A stretch of DNA of 64,000 bases from Pseudomonas sp. dw_358 (GTDB taxonomy: Bacteria; Pseudomonadota; Gammaproteobacteria; Pseudomonadales; Pseudomonadaceae). The stretch lies in NCBI RefSeq assembly GCF_018449655.1, contig NZ_JAAVUX010000017.1, positions 55,373-119,372 of the forward strand, in the 5' to 3' direction. How positions within the stretch are numbered: position 1 is the stretch's first letter; every line of letters begins with the position of its first letter. The notes under the pieces were generated by a model. That model searched no databases, was not told where the DNA came from, and worked only from the letters and a program-made list of their open reading frames with translations. Position numbers and translations under genes: made by a program. Positions 27,508-35,429 of the stretch are shown here, piece after piece.

Positions 27508-27528
27508 CGCGGTTGCCCGCGCTGGATA

Positions 27529-27849
27529 TCACGCCAAGGGGGCAGGCGGGTTGCGTTTCTCGGGATGGAAAGGGACGGTTGGCTGATCATGCAGCCGTCG
27601 TCGAGGCATGTCGAGAGGCTCGACAAGGACCGGGCGATCGGTCGCACGCAACTCTGCCAGGTATTGCACACCGCGCCGGGTCAGGGACAACCGGGTCTTT
27701 CCAGGCTGTCCCGCCACGGGCCTGGCATTGACGAAGCCGCTGTAGACGAAGGCGCGAATAAAACCTTCATCGTCACTGCGAAAGGCCAGCCATTGCTGTT
27801 CGGCAATCAGCTCCAAAATCCGTTGATGGTCATCGCGGTAGTGTTGCAT
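27529..27849 (-). CDS. Small winged-helix-like protein, unknown function
   Basis: A 106-residue protein from ATG 27849, preceded by GGAGAG. The sequence MQHYRDDHQRILELIAEQQW, then TRLSLTRRGVQYLAELRA, looks like a short winged helix ending in a wing and a C-terminal helix. A proline/arginine-rich tail follows. Family not recognised. It points away from the small RNA candidate at 27978. Confidence 0.6.
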   Translation of the reverse strand: MQHYRDDHQRILELIAEQQWLAFRSDDEGFIRAFVYSGFVNARPVAGQPGKTRLSLTRRGVQYLAELRATDRPVLVEPLDMPRRRLHDQPTVPFHPEKRNPPAPLA

Positions 27850-27930
27850 GGGGCTCTCCGGGCCTGCTCGCAGGCAAGGATGCGCGTTTGCCATCGGTAT
27901 TTCCATAGCCGATGGCTTACACAGCGTGGC

Positions 27931-27948
27931 GGTAAATCGCCGTTTACG
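27931..27948 (+). promoter_or_regulatory. Possible GacA-type upstream activating site
   Basis: The dyad GGTAAA-TCGCCG-TTTACG keeps the GTAA-N8-TTAC core and exact spacing of the GacA consensus TGTAAG-N6-CTTACA, but only 8 of 12 consensus bases match. It is centred roughly 38 bp before the predicted start of the Rsm-like RNA, closer than usual, so it may instead be chance. Confidence 0.35.
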
Positions 27949-27977
27949 CGCCGTTGGATCCGAGGCTTAATAACCCC

Positions 27978-28094
27978 ATCAACCGAAGTGCAGGAAGCCC
28001 TTCGGCGTTCAAGGACGAACGGCCATGCCAGGACGGTGGCGACAGGATGTTGGATGGCCTTGATACGAGAAGAACCCGCTCCGGCGGGTTTTTT
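27978..28094 (+). ncRNA. Candidate RsmX/Y/Z-type regulatory RNA
   Basis: About 117 nt, ending in a strong intrinsic terminator. It carries five GGA motifs (27993, 28013, 28031, 28045 and 28052). Several sit in hairpin loops: CCGAAG/CTTCGG closes a loop with CAGGAA, GTTC/GAAC closes AAGGAC, ACA/TGT closes GGA, and GGCCAT/ATGGCC (28021/28054) encloses the central ones. Repeated looped GGA is the signature of RNAs that bind and sequester RsmA/CsrA. A possible -10 (TTAATA) is at 27967. No open frame is convincing here. The exact 5' end and the X/Y/Z class are not determined. Confidence 0.65.
28074..28094 (+). terminator. Intrinsic terminator of the Rsm-like RNA
   Basis: Stem ACCCGC / GCGGGT with a TCCG loop, followed immediately by six T. 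The orientation ends plus-strand transcripts. Confidence 0.85.
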
Positions 28095-28155
28095 ATCGCC
28101 TGGACGTATGAGCCATGGTCCGCAGCGGGCTGAAGGCGATCATGAACGGGCCGGA

Positions 28156-28332
28156 TCACTTGCGCGGCTTGACCTGTTTTTCTCGCGCCGCCGATTGGGC
28201 GGCCGTGTCACCCCGGGACTTGTTCTTGCGGTGCTCCGAGTCGTTGCCGTGCAGCGCATCGTTGTCGCGCTCGACCTCGCCGGGTAGTTGTTGATCGCCT
28301 GAATATTCGGGGTGTGACGTGGAGGGTTTCAT
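28156..28332 (-). CDS. Small hydrophilic protein, unknown function
   Basis: A 58-residue, strongly charged protein, MKPSTSHPEYSGDQQLPGEV at the start and a Lys/Arg/Asp/Asn-rich rest (HGNDSEHRKNKSRGD). ATG at 28332 follows AAGGAGA at ideal distance, which is the main support that it is real. It has no hydrophobic segment and is probably disordered. Family not recognised. Confidence 0.6.
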   Translation of the reverse strand: MKPSTSHPEYSGDQQLPGEVERDNDALHGNDSEHRKNKSRGDTAAQSAAREKQVKPRK

Positions 28333-28483
28333 CGTCCGTTTCTCCTTGGATCAGGCACTTGAGCCGGCTCGGCCGGTGGCGCCCGTTGTTGGCCCACAGG
28401 GTGTTTGAGCCGCGGTCTGACGGCGAAGTTCGGCGCGCTGGTCATTTTTTACGCGATGGCACAACGCGTGGACGAATCTTGTC

Positions 28484-28705
28484 TCAGCACAATCCGGTCT
28501 GGTGCAACGCTTCGCTGATCTGACGCAGGTCACGCAGCGGATAGGGCGTCGCATCGCGCTTGGCTTTGCAGTCGTGGGCATGGGTGAACGGCCGCTTGGC
28601 ATTGGCGAGGTCCCACACCATGTGGCAATGCCGGCAAACGATGTGCGTACCGTTGACATGCCAGTTCTTGCGCCATTTCTCCAGGGGCAGGTAGCTGATG
28701 ATCAT
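28484..28705 (-). CDS. Small zinc-finger-like protein (paralogue A)
   Basis: A 73-residue protein: MIISYLPLEKWRKNWHVNGT, then CRHC, a HxHxC-like cluster (THAHDC) and a C-terminal helix YPLRDLRQISEAL. The Cys/His pattern suggests one zinc site. It is clearly paralogous to the gene at 35139-35372 over the whole length, and the two share similar sequence upstream of the start. Function unknown. Confidence 0.65.
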   Translation of the reverse strand: MIISYLPLEKWRKNWHVNGTHIVCRHCHMVWDLANAKRPFTHAHDCKAKRDATPYPLRDLRQISEALHQTGLC

Positions 28706-28799
28706 GGGTCTCTCCGTGCTGGGTAAAAGATTGACCACTGACCGCCGTCAGGGTTTGGTCTTTTTGCAGCCAGCACGCAGTGACCGCCGGCGTAACCGC

Positions 28800-29594
28800 T
28801 CAGACGATGTCGTCAACCACGCCGCCATCTACCCGCAGCGCGGCGCCGGAGGTGGCGCTGGCCTGGGGTGAGCAGACGTAGACAATCATGTGAGCCACCT
28901 CGTCCGTAGTGGCCGCCCGTTGAATGATCGAGCTGGGGCGGTTGGCCATGACGAACTCGGCCGCGACGGTTTCCAGTGACTTGCCGCTTTTTTCCACCTC
29001 GGTTTTGAGCATGACCGCCAGGCCGTCCGACAAGGTTGGCCCCGGCAATACGCTGTTGACCGTCACGCCGGTGCCGGCCACGCGCTTGGCCAGACCGCGA
29101 GACAAGCTCAACTGGGCGGTCTTGGAGACCCCGTAATGGATCATGTCGGCCGGAATATTGCGCGCCGACTCCGAGGCAACGAACACGACTCGGCCCCAGC
29201 CTTTATCCACCATGGCCGGGAGCAGGGCACGGCTCAGGCGCACCCCGGACATCACGTTGGTGGCCCAGTACTGGTCCCAGACGTCGTCGTCGGTGTCGAA
29301 AAAGTCCTTGGGCCCGTAAATGCCGGCATTGTTGACCAGCACATCGATCATGCCGGCGCCCTTGACCAGCGTCGCCACGCCTTCGGCACTGCCCAGATCG
29401 GCAGCTACGCCGGCAAACTGGCCGCCCGACACTTCGGACTGCAATCGCGTGATGGCCTCACCGACCGACTTCTCGCTGCGGCCGTTGATTACCACCGTGG
29501 CGCCAGCCTCGGCCAGGCCCTTGGCGATGGAATAGCCGATGCCGCCGGTGGACGCGGTGACCAATGCACGTTTGCCGCTCAGATCAATGTTCAT
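28800..29594 (-). CDS. Short-chain dehydrogenase/reductase
   Basis: A 264-residue classical SDR. The cofactor motif TASTGGIGYSIAKGLAEAGA is near the N-terminus, with NNAG at about 90, catalytic Ser in VFVASESARN, and Tyr/Lys in HYGVSKTAQLS. It uses NAD(P)H for a hydroxyl/keto conversion; the substrate is unknown. It is divergent from the TetR regulator, with the candidate operator at 29770 between them, so TetR probably represses it. Confidence 0.87.
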   Translation of the reverse strand: MNIDLSGKRALVTASTGGIGYSIAKGLAEAGATVVINGRSEKSVGEAITRLQSEVSGGQFAGVAADLGSAEGVATLVKGAGMIDVLVNNAGIYGPKDFFDTDDDVWDQYWATNVMSGVRLSRALLPAMVDKGWGRVVFVASESARNIPADMIHYGVSKTAQLSLSRGLAKRVAGTGVTVNSVLPGPTLSDGLAVMLKTEVEKSGKSLETVAAEFVMANRPSSIIQRAATTDEVAHMIVYVCSPQASATSGAALRVDGGVVDDIV

Positions 29595-29769
29595 GGTGAC
29601 TCCTTCAGGCAGGTGGGTATGGAAGGTTCGAGTACGTTTGATCCTGAGCGTTCCGGTGGCGGGGGCGATCACCGGCGGCGACCCGTGCCCCCCCTAGTCG
29701 GCGCCGACGTGTCGAAGCCGCTGAGGGGGCTTTGGCCAGCGCCTGCGCAGCAAGGTTGCCCCGGACAAC

Positions 29770-29788
29770 AAAATGTACATTCCTGTAC
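29770..29788. promoter_or_regulatory. Candidate TetR operator, copy 1
   Basis: AAAATGTACATTCCTGTAC contains the inverted repeat GTACA-TTCC-TGTAC. It lies 36 bp before the TetR start. A related sequence occurs in the 32.6 kb promoter region. Confidence 0.5.
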
Positions 29789-29823
29789 TCTGAGCCTATG
29801 TCTCTCAGCCATAGGCCCCCGTC

Positions 29824-30528
29824 ATGCCGGAACTCAGCAAAGCACGCAGCAAAAAGCAGGATTCCGGCTGGCGCGGCTCGGCCGATGGCTGGCTCGAAGC
29901 CGCCTACGATGCGCTGAAAGAGTCGGGCATCGACGCTGTGCGGGTGATGCCGTTGGCCAAGCGCCTGAACCTGTCGCGCACCAGCTTCTACTGGTTCTTT
30001 CAGGACCGCGAGGAACTACTCGCCGCCTTGCTGACCCGCTGGCGCGACAAGAACACCGGGGGCATGGTCAAGCAGTGCGAGGGCTATGCCGAGAGCATCT
30101 GCGAAGCCATTCTGAATGTCTTCGAGTGCTGGCTGAACCCGGACCTGTTCGACTCGCAGTTCGAGTTCGCCGTGCGCAGCTGGGCGTTGCAATCGGAGGA
30201 GGTGTCAGCCGAAATTGCGGCGGCCGATCTGACCCGGATCAATGCCCTCACGGCCATGTTCCGCCGCTTTGGCTATGACCATGAAGCGGCGGATGTCCGG
30301 GCCAGGACGATCTACCTGACGCAGATCGGCTACATCAGCATGAAGATGGAAGAAGGCATCACCGAGCGTTTTCAGCGCATTGCCTTGTATGTGGGCGTTT
30401 TCACCGGGGAGACGCCGAAACAGCGGGAACTGGACCGTTTTTTCGGCACATTCGGCTATGCCGAAAAGACGACCGGGGTGTTTGTGCCGTTGGCCGATAC
30501 CTTCGCAAAAGTGCCCGCAGCACGCTGA
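29824..30528 (+). CDS. TetR-family transcriptional regulator
   Basis: A 234-residue regulator. The N-terminal 65 residues carry the TetR helix-turn-helix (VMPLAKRLNLSRTSFYWFFQ followed by DREELLAALL). The rest is a helical ligand/dimer domain. It is divergent from the SDR and convergent with the demethylase gene (12 bp apart). It probably binds the GTACA-N4-TGTAC-type dyads seen at 29775 and 32658. Confidence 0.85.
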   Translation: MPELSKARSKKQDSGWRGSADGWLEAAYDALKESGIDAVRVMPLAKRLNLSRTSFYWFFQDREELLAALLTRWRDKNTGGMVKQCEGYAESICEAILNVFECWLNPDLFDSQFEFAVRSWALQSEEVSAEIAAADLTRINALTAMFRRFGYDHEAADVRARTIYLTQIGYISMKMEEGITERFQRIALYVGVFTGETPKQRELDRFFGTFGYAEKTTGVFVPLADTFAKVPAAR

Positions 30529-30540
30529 GGGCCATGAGTT

Positions 30541-32577
30541 TCAAAGGTCCTTCACCAGCCGCAACGCATCATAGATGGCTGCATGGGTGTTGCGCGCCGC
30601 CACTGCATCGCCAATTCGAAACAACTGAAAACGCCCGGCCGGGTTGGTTTCCAGATGTTGCGGATGCCCGGCAATCAGGTCGAGGTGTTCAACGGCGCCG
30701 CCGTTCTTCGAGTGCGTTCGCAGCTCGAAATACAGGTCATCAAGGGGCAGGGTGCCGTGGTTGATCACCACTTGGTCGACGATCCGCTGCTTGTTGACCT
30801 CGCCGTAGTCACTGCCGAATACCGCCAGCAGTTTGCCGTCCTGCCGGTGGACCGAATCCACCCGATAGGTCACGGTGAACACCACGTTCAGGTCTTGCAG
30901 GCTGCGCATGTACGGCACCAGGTTCATGGCCATGACTTCCGGCGCGAAGGCGCGATCGGGGGTGACGATTTCCAGCGTGGCACCGCTGCGGGCAATCACT
31001 TCGGCGGCCTGCAGGGCGGCATGATCACCGGCATCGTCGAAGATCAGCACGTTGCGCCCCGGCTTGACATCACCCGAGAGAATGTCCCAGCTCGACACCA
31101 CCAGCTCGTTGCCCTCGGTAAGCACTTCGGTGTGGGGCAGGCCACCGGTGGCGACGATCACCACGTCGGGCCCTTCGGCCATGACGTTCTCGGTATTGGC
31201 CCAGGTGTTGAAGCGAAACTTGACGCCAAGCCGTTCGCATTGCGCCATGCGCCAGTCGATGATGCTGATCATTTCGCGCCGCCGCTCGCTCACGGCGGTG
31301 AGGCGGACCTGGCCGCCGGGCTTGTCCGCCACCTCGAAGACCGTGACGTCATGGCCTCGCTCGCCGGCTACCCGCGCCGCCTCCAGGCCTGCCGGTCCCG
31401 TGCCGATGATTACCACCTTGCGCTTGACCGTCGCCACCGGGATGTCGTGGGGCATGCTGGTCTCGCGCCCGGTCGCGGCGTTGTGAATGCAATAGGCCGC
31501 GCCACCCTGATAGATGCGGTCCAGGCAGTAGTTGGCGCCGACACACGGACGGATCTGCTCCTCGCGTTTTTCGATGAGCTTGCGCACGATATGCGGGTCG
31601 GTCATGTGGGCGCGGGTCATGCCGACCATGTCTACTTTGCCGGAGGCAATGGCGTGGCGAGCCGTGGCTACATCGGGGATTTTCGCGGCATGGAAGGTTG
31701 CCATACCGGTGGCCGCGCGGATTTCACCGGCAAAATCAAGGTGCGGTGAGTTGCGCATGCCCTGGATCGGAATCAGGTCGGTCAACCCCGCGTCGGTGTC
31801 GATGTGCCCCTTGACCACATTGAGGAAGTCCACCAGGCCGCTGTTCTTCAGGCGCTGGGAGATGTCCAGGCCCTCGCGGGCACCAAAGCCCCCGGGCAGG
31901 TCTTCATCGCCGGTATAGCGCACCCCCAGGATGAAGTCTTCACCGCAGCGCTGGCGAATGCCTCGCAGGATGTCGAAGGTGAACCGCAGGCGGTTGTCCA
32001 GCGAACCGCCGTAAGGACCGTCCAGCTCGTTGGTCAGCGGTGACCAGAACTGATCCATCAAATGGCCGTAGGCCTGCAACTCCAGGCCGTCCATCCCGGC
32101 GGCCTTCATGCGCTCGGCGGCATCGATGTAGTCCTTGATGATGCGCTCGATGTCCCAGTCTTCCAGCTTCTTGGGAAAGGCACGATGGGCCGCCTCGCGA
32201 CGATGGGACGGGGAGACCACGGGCAGCCAGTCGGCCTTGTCCCAGCGGGTGCGCCGGCCCAGGTGGGTGAGCTGAATCATCACCGCCGCACCGTGCTCGT
32301 GGCACTCATCGGTCAGGTCCTTCAACCAGCCCACCACCTCGTCCTTGTACGCCAGCACGTTATTGAACACCGGCGGGCTGTCCCGCGACACCGATGCCGA
32401 ACCCGCCGTCATGGTCAGCGCCACCCCGGCCTTGGCGCGCTCGACGTGGTAAGCGCGGTAGAGGTCCTTGGGCATGCCGTCCTCGGGATAGGCCGGTTCA
32501 TGGGACGTGGTGAGGATGCGGTTGCGCAGGGTCAGGTGCTTGAGTTGGTAGGGCTGCAGCAGCGGGTCATGGGACAT
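30541..32577 (-). CDS. NADH:flavin oxidoreductase, N-methylproline/dimethylglycine demethylase type
   Basis: A 678-residue two-part flavoprotein. Residues 1-370 form an old-yellow-enzyme barrel with FMN (QLTHLGRR, LELQAYGHLMDQFWSPLTN, RNSPHLDF). A four-cysteine Fe-S region follows (RPCVGANYCLDRIY and YCIHNAATG). The C-terminal half has the FAD/NAD motif VVIIGTGPAGLEAARVAGER. This layout is that of DgcA and stachydrine/N-methylproline demethylases, which oxidatively remove N-methyl groups. A betaine-binding protein gene is divergent, supporting quaternary amine catabolism. The exact substrate is open. Confidence 0.82.
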   Translation of the reverse strand: MSHDPLLQPYQLKHLTLRNRILTTSHEPAYPEDGMPKDLYRAYHVERAKAGVALTMTAGSASVSRDSPPVFNNVLAYKDEVVGWLKDLTDECHEHGAAVMIQLTHLGRRTRWDKADWLPVVSPSHRREAAHRAFPKKLEDWDIERIIKDYIDAAERMKAAGMDGLELQAYGHLMDQFWSPLTNELDGPYGGSLDNRLRFTFDILRGIRQRCGEDFILGVRYTGDEDLPGGFGAREGLDISQRLKNSGLVDFLNVVKGHIDTDAGLTDLIPIQGMRNSPHLDFAGEIRAATGMATFHAAKIPDVATARHAIASGKVDMVGMTRAHMTDPHIVRKLIEKREEQIRPCVGANYCLDRIYQGGAAYCIHNAATGRETSMPHDIPVATVKRKVVIIGTGPAGLEAARVAGERGHDVTVFEVADKPGGQVRLTAVSERRREMISIIDWRMAQCERLGVKFRFNTWANTENVMAEGPDVVIVATGGLPHTEVLTEGNELVVSSWDILSGDVKPGRNVLIFDDAGDHAALQAAEVIARSGATLEIVTPDRAFAPEVMAMNLVPYMRSLQDLNVVFTVTYRVDSVHRQDGKLLAVFGSDYGEVNKQRIVDQVVINHGTLPLDDLYFELRTHSKNGGAVEHLDLIAGHPQHLETNPAGRFQLFRIGDAVAARNTHAAIYDALRLVKDL

Positions 32578-32657
32578 GGTCGGGCGCTCCGGGGCGGGAA
32601 CATCAGGCGTGGTTTGAGGCGAAAGTATTTGAACTGTTCACACCTGTCAATCGCTAT

Positions 32658-32675
32658 GACAGTGGTGTACATTTT
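32658..32675. promoter_or_regulatory. Candidate TetR operator, copy 2
   Basis: Read on minus, AAAATGTACACCACTGTC repeats the first ten bases of copy 1 and keeps CTGT at the same offset; GTACA-CCAC-TGTCA is a near dyad. It sits between the demethylase and the betaine-binding protein genes. Confidence 0.45.
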
Positions 32676-32798
32676 ACTTGCCGACCCTGATTCGCCCCGA
32701 TAACATCACGGTCAATGCGGGCTTTCCAGAATAAAAAAAGCTGTGTTTTTTTTGCGCTGCCACGGCAAGTCAAACTCATCGATGAAGGGGAGCTGCAC

Positions 32799-33701
32799 AT
32801 GCTTGTACAAATACCGCGCACCAGGACCCTGGCCAGCTGGATGACTGGGATCACGCTGGCCGCCGCCAGCCTGCTGGCCCACGGCGCCGACCCTGCGCCG
32901 CTGCGCATTGGCTGGGTCAACTGGGCAGACACCGAGATCACCGTGAAACTGGCCACCCTGGCGCTGGAGGATCAGCTCAAGCAACCGGTGAAGCTGGTCA
33001 ATGCCGACATCGGCATCCAGTTCCAGGCGATGGCCAACGGCAATATCGACCTGATCCCCATGGTCTGGTTGCCCACCACGCACAAGGCGTTCTGGGACAA
33101 ATACAAGGATCAACTCGAAGACCTCGGCCCGCTCTATGAGGGCCGCATCGGCATGGCGGTGCCCACTTCGATTCCCGTGTCCGAAATCGCCAGCATCGCC
33201 GACCTGAACAAGCCCGAGGTCAAACAGAAACTGGGCGGCACCATCCTCACGTCCGAAGCGGGAAACGGCCAGTACAAGCTGACCCTCAAGGCCATGGACG
33301 CCTACAAGCTGACGGGCTACAAGATGGTGGCCTCGTCGGAGACTGGCATGCTGACCGAATTCGATCGCAATCAGCAGCGGGGCAAATGGTCGGTGATCAA
33401 CGCCTGGAGCCCGCACTGGATGTTCTCCAAGTACTCGCTGCGCTACCTGGATGACCCGAAACACACCCTCGGCGGCGCCGAGCAGATCCATGCCGTGGCG
33501 CGCAAAGGTTTCTCGAAGGAGTACCCGCAAGTGGCGGCGTTCTTCGCCCATTACTCGCTGCCCAAAGGGGATTTGGAAACCTTGATGATGCAAGGGCGGC
33601 AGACGTCGCCCGACCAGGCCACCGCGGCGTATTATGCCGCCCACAAACCGATGTTTGCGGCGATGTTCATGCCAAACGCCACGGCCTCGGCCAACCCCTA
33701 G
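32799..33701 (+). CDS. Glycine betaine/choline-type ABC binding protein
   Basis: A 300-residue exported protein. The signal peptide ends LLAHGA at about residue 30, and the mature start PLRIGWVNWADTEITVKLAT is typical of OpuAC/ProX-type betaine binders. Tryptophans in IPMVWLPTTHKAFW and VINAWSPHWMF suit a quaternary-ammonium cage. No ATPase or permease is adjacent, so it may feed a Cbc-type core transporter encoded elsewhere, as known for choline, betaine and carnitine in Pseudomonas. Confidence 0.85.
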   Translation: MLVQIPRTRTLASWMTGITLAAASLLAHGADPAPLRIGWVNWADTEITVKLATLALEDQLKQPVKLVNADIGIQFQAMANGNIDLIPMVWLPTTHKAFWDKYKDQLEDLGPLYEGRIGMAVPTSIPVSEIASIADLNKPEVKQKLGGTILTSEAGNGQYKLTLKAMDAYKLTGYKMVASSETGMLTEFDRNQQRGKWSVINAWSPHWMFSKYSLRYLDDPKHTLGGAEQIHAVARKGFSKEYPQVAAFFAHYSLPKGDLETLMMQGRQTSPDQATAAYYAAHKPMFAAMFMPNATASANP

Positions 33702-33757
33702 CCTGGCGGCGGCGGGAGGGACAACGCGCCGCCGGGTCAACCATGCGGCGGCGACCC

Positions 33758-34348
33758 CTACAGCGGATTACCCACCCCTTCGATTTGCCGCTTGACCCAC
33801 AGTGGGTCATCCACGAAGCGAAACACCACATCACTGATCCCGCGCCCGGTGACCTTGACGTTGCCGTAGCCCAACATCCGTCCCCCGATGCCCTGAAGCA
33901 GCTCCACGGTCTCGATGGACGTCAGCTTCATTTCCTCGGTCCGTCGGCTGATGATCCCGCGCTTGATGATCACCCGCTTGTTGGTGACCCCCTGCTCCAG
34001 TGCGCGGATCTGCAACCAGGCAATCAGTGGCAGGAAGAACAGAATTCCGAGGCTGAGAATCGCCAGCAGCATGAAGAACCAGAACCTTGCCCAGATCAGC
34101 CAGGGCACACTGAAGATCGCCACCACCACTTCACCCTCGGACAGCGACGCCTTGATGTATTTGGGGATGTCCGCTTCGGGCACCGTTGATACCGGTTCGT
34201 GCCGAGCAGGCGAGGGGGACCGTTGCGCCATGGCACTGCGCTCCTTGTAAAGCAGGGCTTTCTCGTAGTCGGCACCGCAATCGGGGCAGCGGAGCGGATC
34301 GCCGAAAGAGGCGGCGCTGGACTCATGGCCGCAGGCGGGACACAGCAT
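33758..34348 (-). CDS. Membrane protein with zinc ribbon and bacterial PH domain
   Basis: A 196-residue protein. It starts MLCPACGHE with a second pair CPDCG, a four-Cys zinc ribbon. A disordered linker is followed by two close membrane helices (WFFMLLAILSLGILFFLPLI). The C-terminal domain (VTNKRVIIKRGIISRRTEEM) is of the bPH2 type. ATG at 34348 begins the ribbon. Function unknown; such proteins are membrane-associated. Confidence 0.78.
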   Translation of the reverse strand: MLCPACGHESSAASFGDPLRCPDCGADYEKALLYKERSAMAQRSPSPARHEPVSTVPEADIPKYIKASLSEGEVVVAIFSVPWLIWARFWFFMLLAILSLGILFFLPLIAWLQIRALEQGVTNKRVIIKRGIISRRTEEMKLTSIETVELLQGIGGRMLGYGNVKVTGRGISDVVFRFVDDPLWVKRQIEGVGNPL

Positions 34349-34450
34349 GGCAATTGATTCCCGGGCAAAAGGGTAACGATACACCAAAATGCGGGCGTGA
34401 CTGATGAAGCAGGAACCGCCATCCTTGTGCACTTTGCCATTGACTGAACC

Positions 34451-35080
34451 ATGACTCGGCCACTTTTTATCACCCTGGATGGCCCCAAGGGCACCGGCAA
34501 GACCACGCTGCTGGAAACCATCACCGCCGCGCTGCGGGCCGCTGGCCACAGAGTCGTCCGGCTCAGCGAAAGGAACAGCGACCCGTACCGGGCCCAGACC
34601 ATGGACCTGGTCAATCGACACGCAAGGGAGCCCTCCCGGGCACTGGAGTTGAGCATCTGTGAACGTTTCGCCGACAGCCGCCGCTGGATCTCGGAACAGG
34701 TACTGCCCCGACAACCGTCGGACAGCATCATTCTGATGGACCGCTGGTACCCCTCGGACGCTGCGTTTCGCCGCGATGTGCCATTCGCCGAGATCCTGCG
34801 GTTGAACCGCGAGCGCTCCGTACGCATCCCGGATCTGGCGGTTGGCGTGGTCACCGCGCCGCAGATCTCCTGGGCGAGGGCGGCAGCGCGCTCACGGGGG
34901 CTGGGCAGTACGGTGATGCATCGGCTGCAAGAGCATGTCGCCAGCACCCAGGCGTTCGAGCAGGCGGCCATCGAGCAGGGCTGGCTGCTGTGCCGCAACG
35001 AGGGAAGTGTGGAGGCGGCGACGCTGGCGGTAGTGGCCGAGATTCGGAGGGTGATGGAGCCGCCTGCACATGCTGTGTGA
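34451..35080 (+). CDS. Thymidylate kinase-like protein
   Basis: A 209-residue P-loop kinase: LFITLDGPKGTGKTTLLETI carries Walker A. LMDRWYPSDAAFR is the DRx(Y/F) motif of dTMP kinases, and ARAAARSRGLG lies where the lid region would be. Tmk is normally in the holB operon, which is absent here, so this is probably a second, divergent homologue with an uncertain nucleotide substrate. Confidence 0.75.
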   Translation: MTRPLFITLDGPKGTGKTTLLETITAALRAAGHRVVRLSERNSDPYRAQTMDLVNRHAREPSRALELSICERFADSRRWISEQVLPRQPSDSIILMDRWYPSDAAFRRDVPFAEILRLNRERSVRIPDLAVGVVTAPQISWARAAARSRGLGSTVMHRLQEHVASTQAFEQAAIEQGWLLCRNEGSVEAATLAVVAEIRRVMEPPAHAV

Positions 35081-35082
35081 GG

Positions 35083-35131
35083 GCCCGCGATGGCCTCACC
35101 TGCAAGCATCGGTGGGGTACCCATCGCGGGC
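35083..35131. repeat. Inverted repeat between convergent genes
   Basis: GCCCGCGATGG (35083-35093) and CCATCGCGGGC (35121-35131) are perfect 11-bp arms with a 27-bp loop. It lies between convergent genes and may act as a terminator or be a REP-like unit. Confidence 0.5.
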
Positions 35132-35138
35132 TTTGCGC

Positions 35139-35372
35139 TTACGTTGCCCGTCGGCGAAGTCCGGACTGGTCCAGCTCGTCGCGGATCCGTTGCAGCTCCT
35201 GCAGGGGAAACTCGGGTGTGCTGTCCCGGCACTTGCAGTTCTGCGCATGGGCGAATGGGCGTTTGGCGTTCGTCACTTCCAGTGCTGTGCGGCAATGCCG
35301 GCAGACGATACGGTTGCCACTCACGCGCCAGTTTTTTCGCCATTGTTCCAAGGGAAGGTAGCTGATTGTCAT
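35139..35372 (-). CDS. Small zinc-finger-like protein (paralogue B)
   Basis: A 77-residue paralogue of the 28484-28705 product: MTISYLPLEQWRKNWRVSGN, CRHC, then AHAQNCKC, and a C-terminal helix FPLQELQRIRDEL. The conserved Cys/His residues argue for a zinc site. The upstream regions of the two genes also align (CCGTGCT close to the start and a downstream TTTGATCTTT-like block read on plus). Function unknown. Confidence 0.68.
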   Translation of the reverse strand: MTISYLPLEQWRKNWRVSGNRIVCRHCRTALEVTNAKRPFAHAQNCKCRDSTPEFPLQELQRIRDELDQSGLRRRAT

Positions 35373-35429
35373 GGGGCATCTCCGTGCTATGTAAGGAGTG
35401 GACCCCGGACGCCGTTCAAGGTTTGATCT

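Noticed and set aside
27884..27915. Inverted repeat GCCATCGG / CCGATGGC considered as a regulator site or terminator
   Set aside because: It has no T-run and no match to a known operator; left as an unexplained dyad upstream of the Rsm-like RNA.
30541..32577. Assignment of the flavin enzyme as 2,4-dienoyl-CoA reductase
   Set aside because: The architecture is similar, but its context with a betaine-binding protein and the N-terminal sequence fit the N-demethylase group better.
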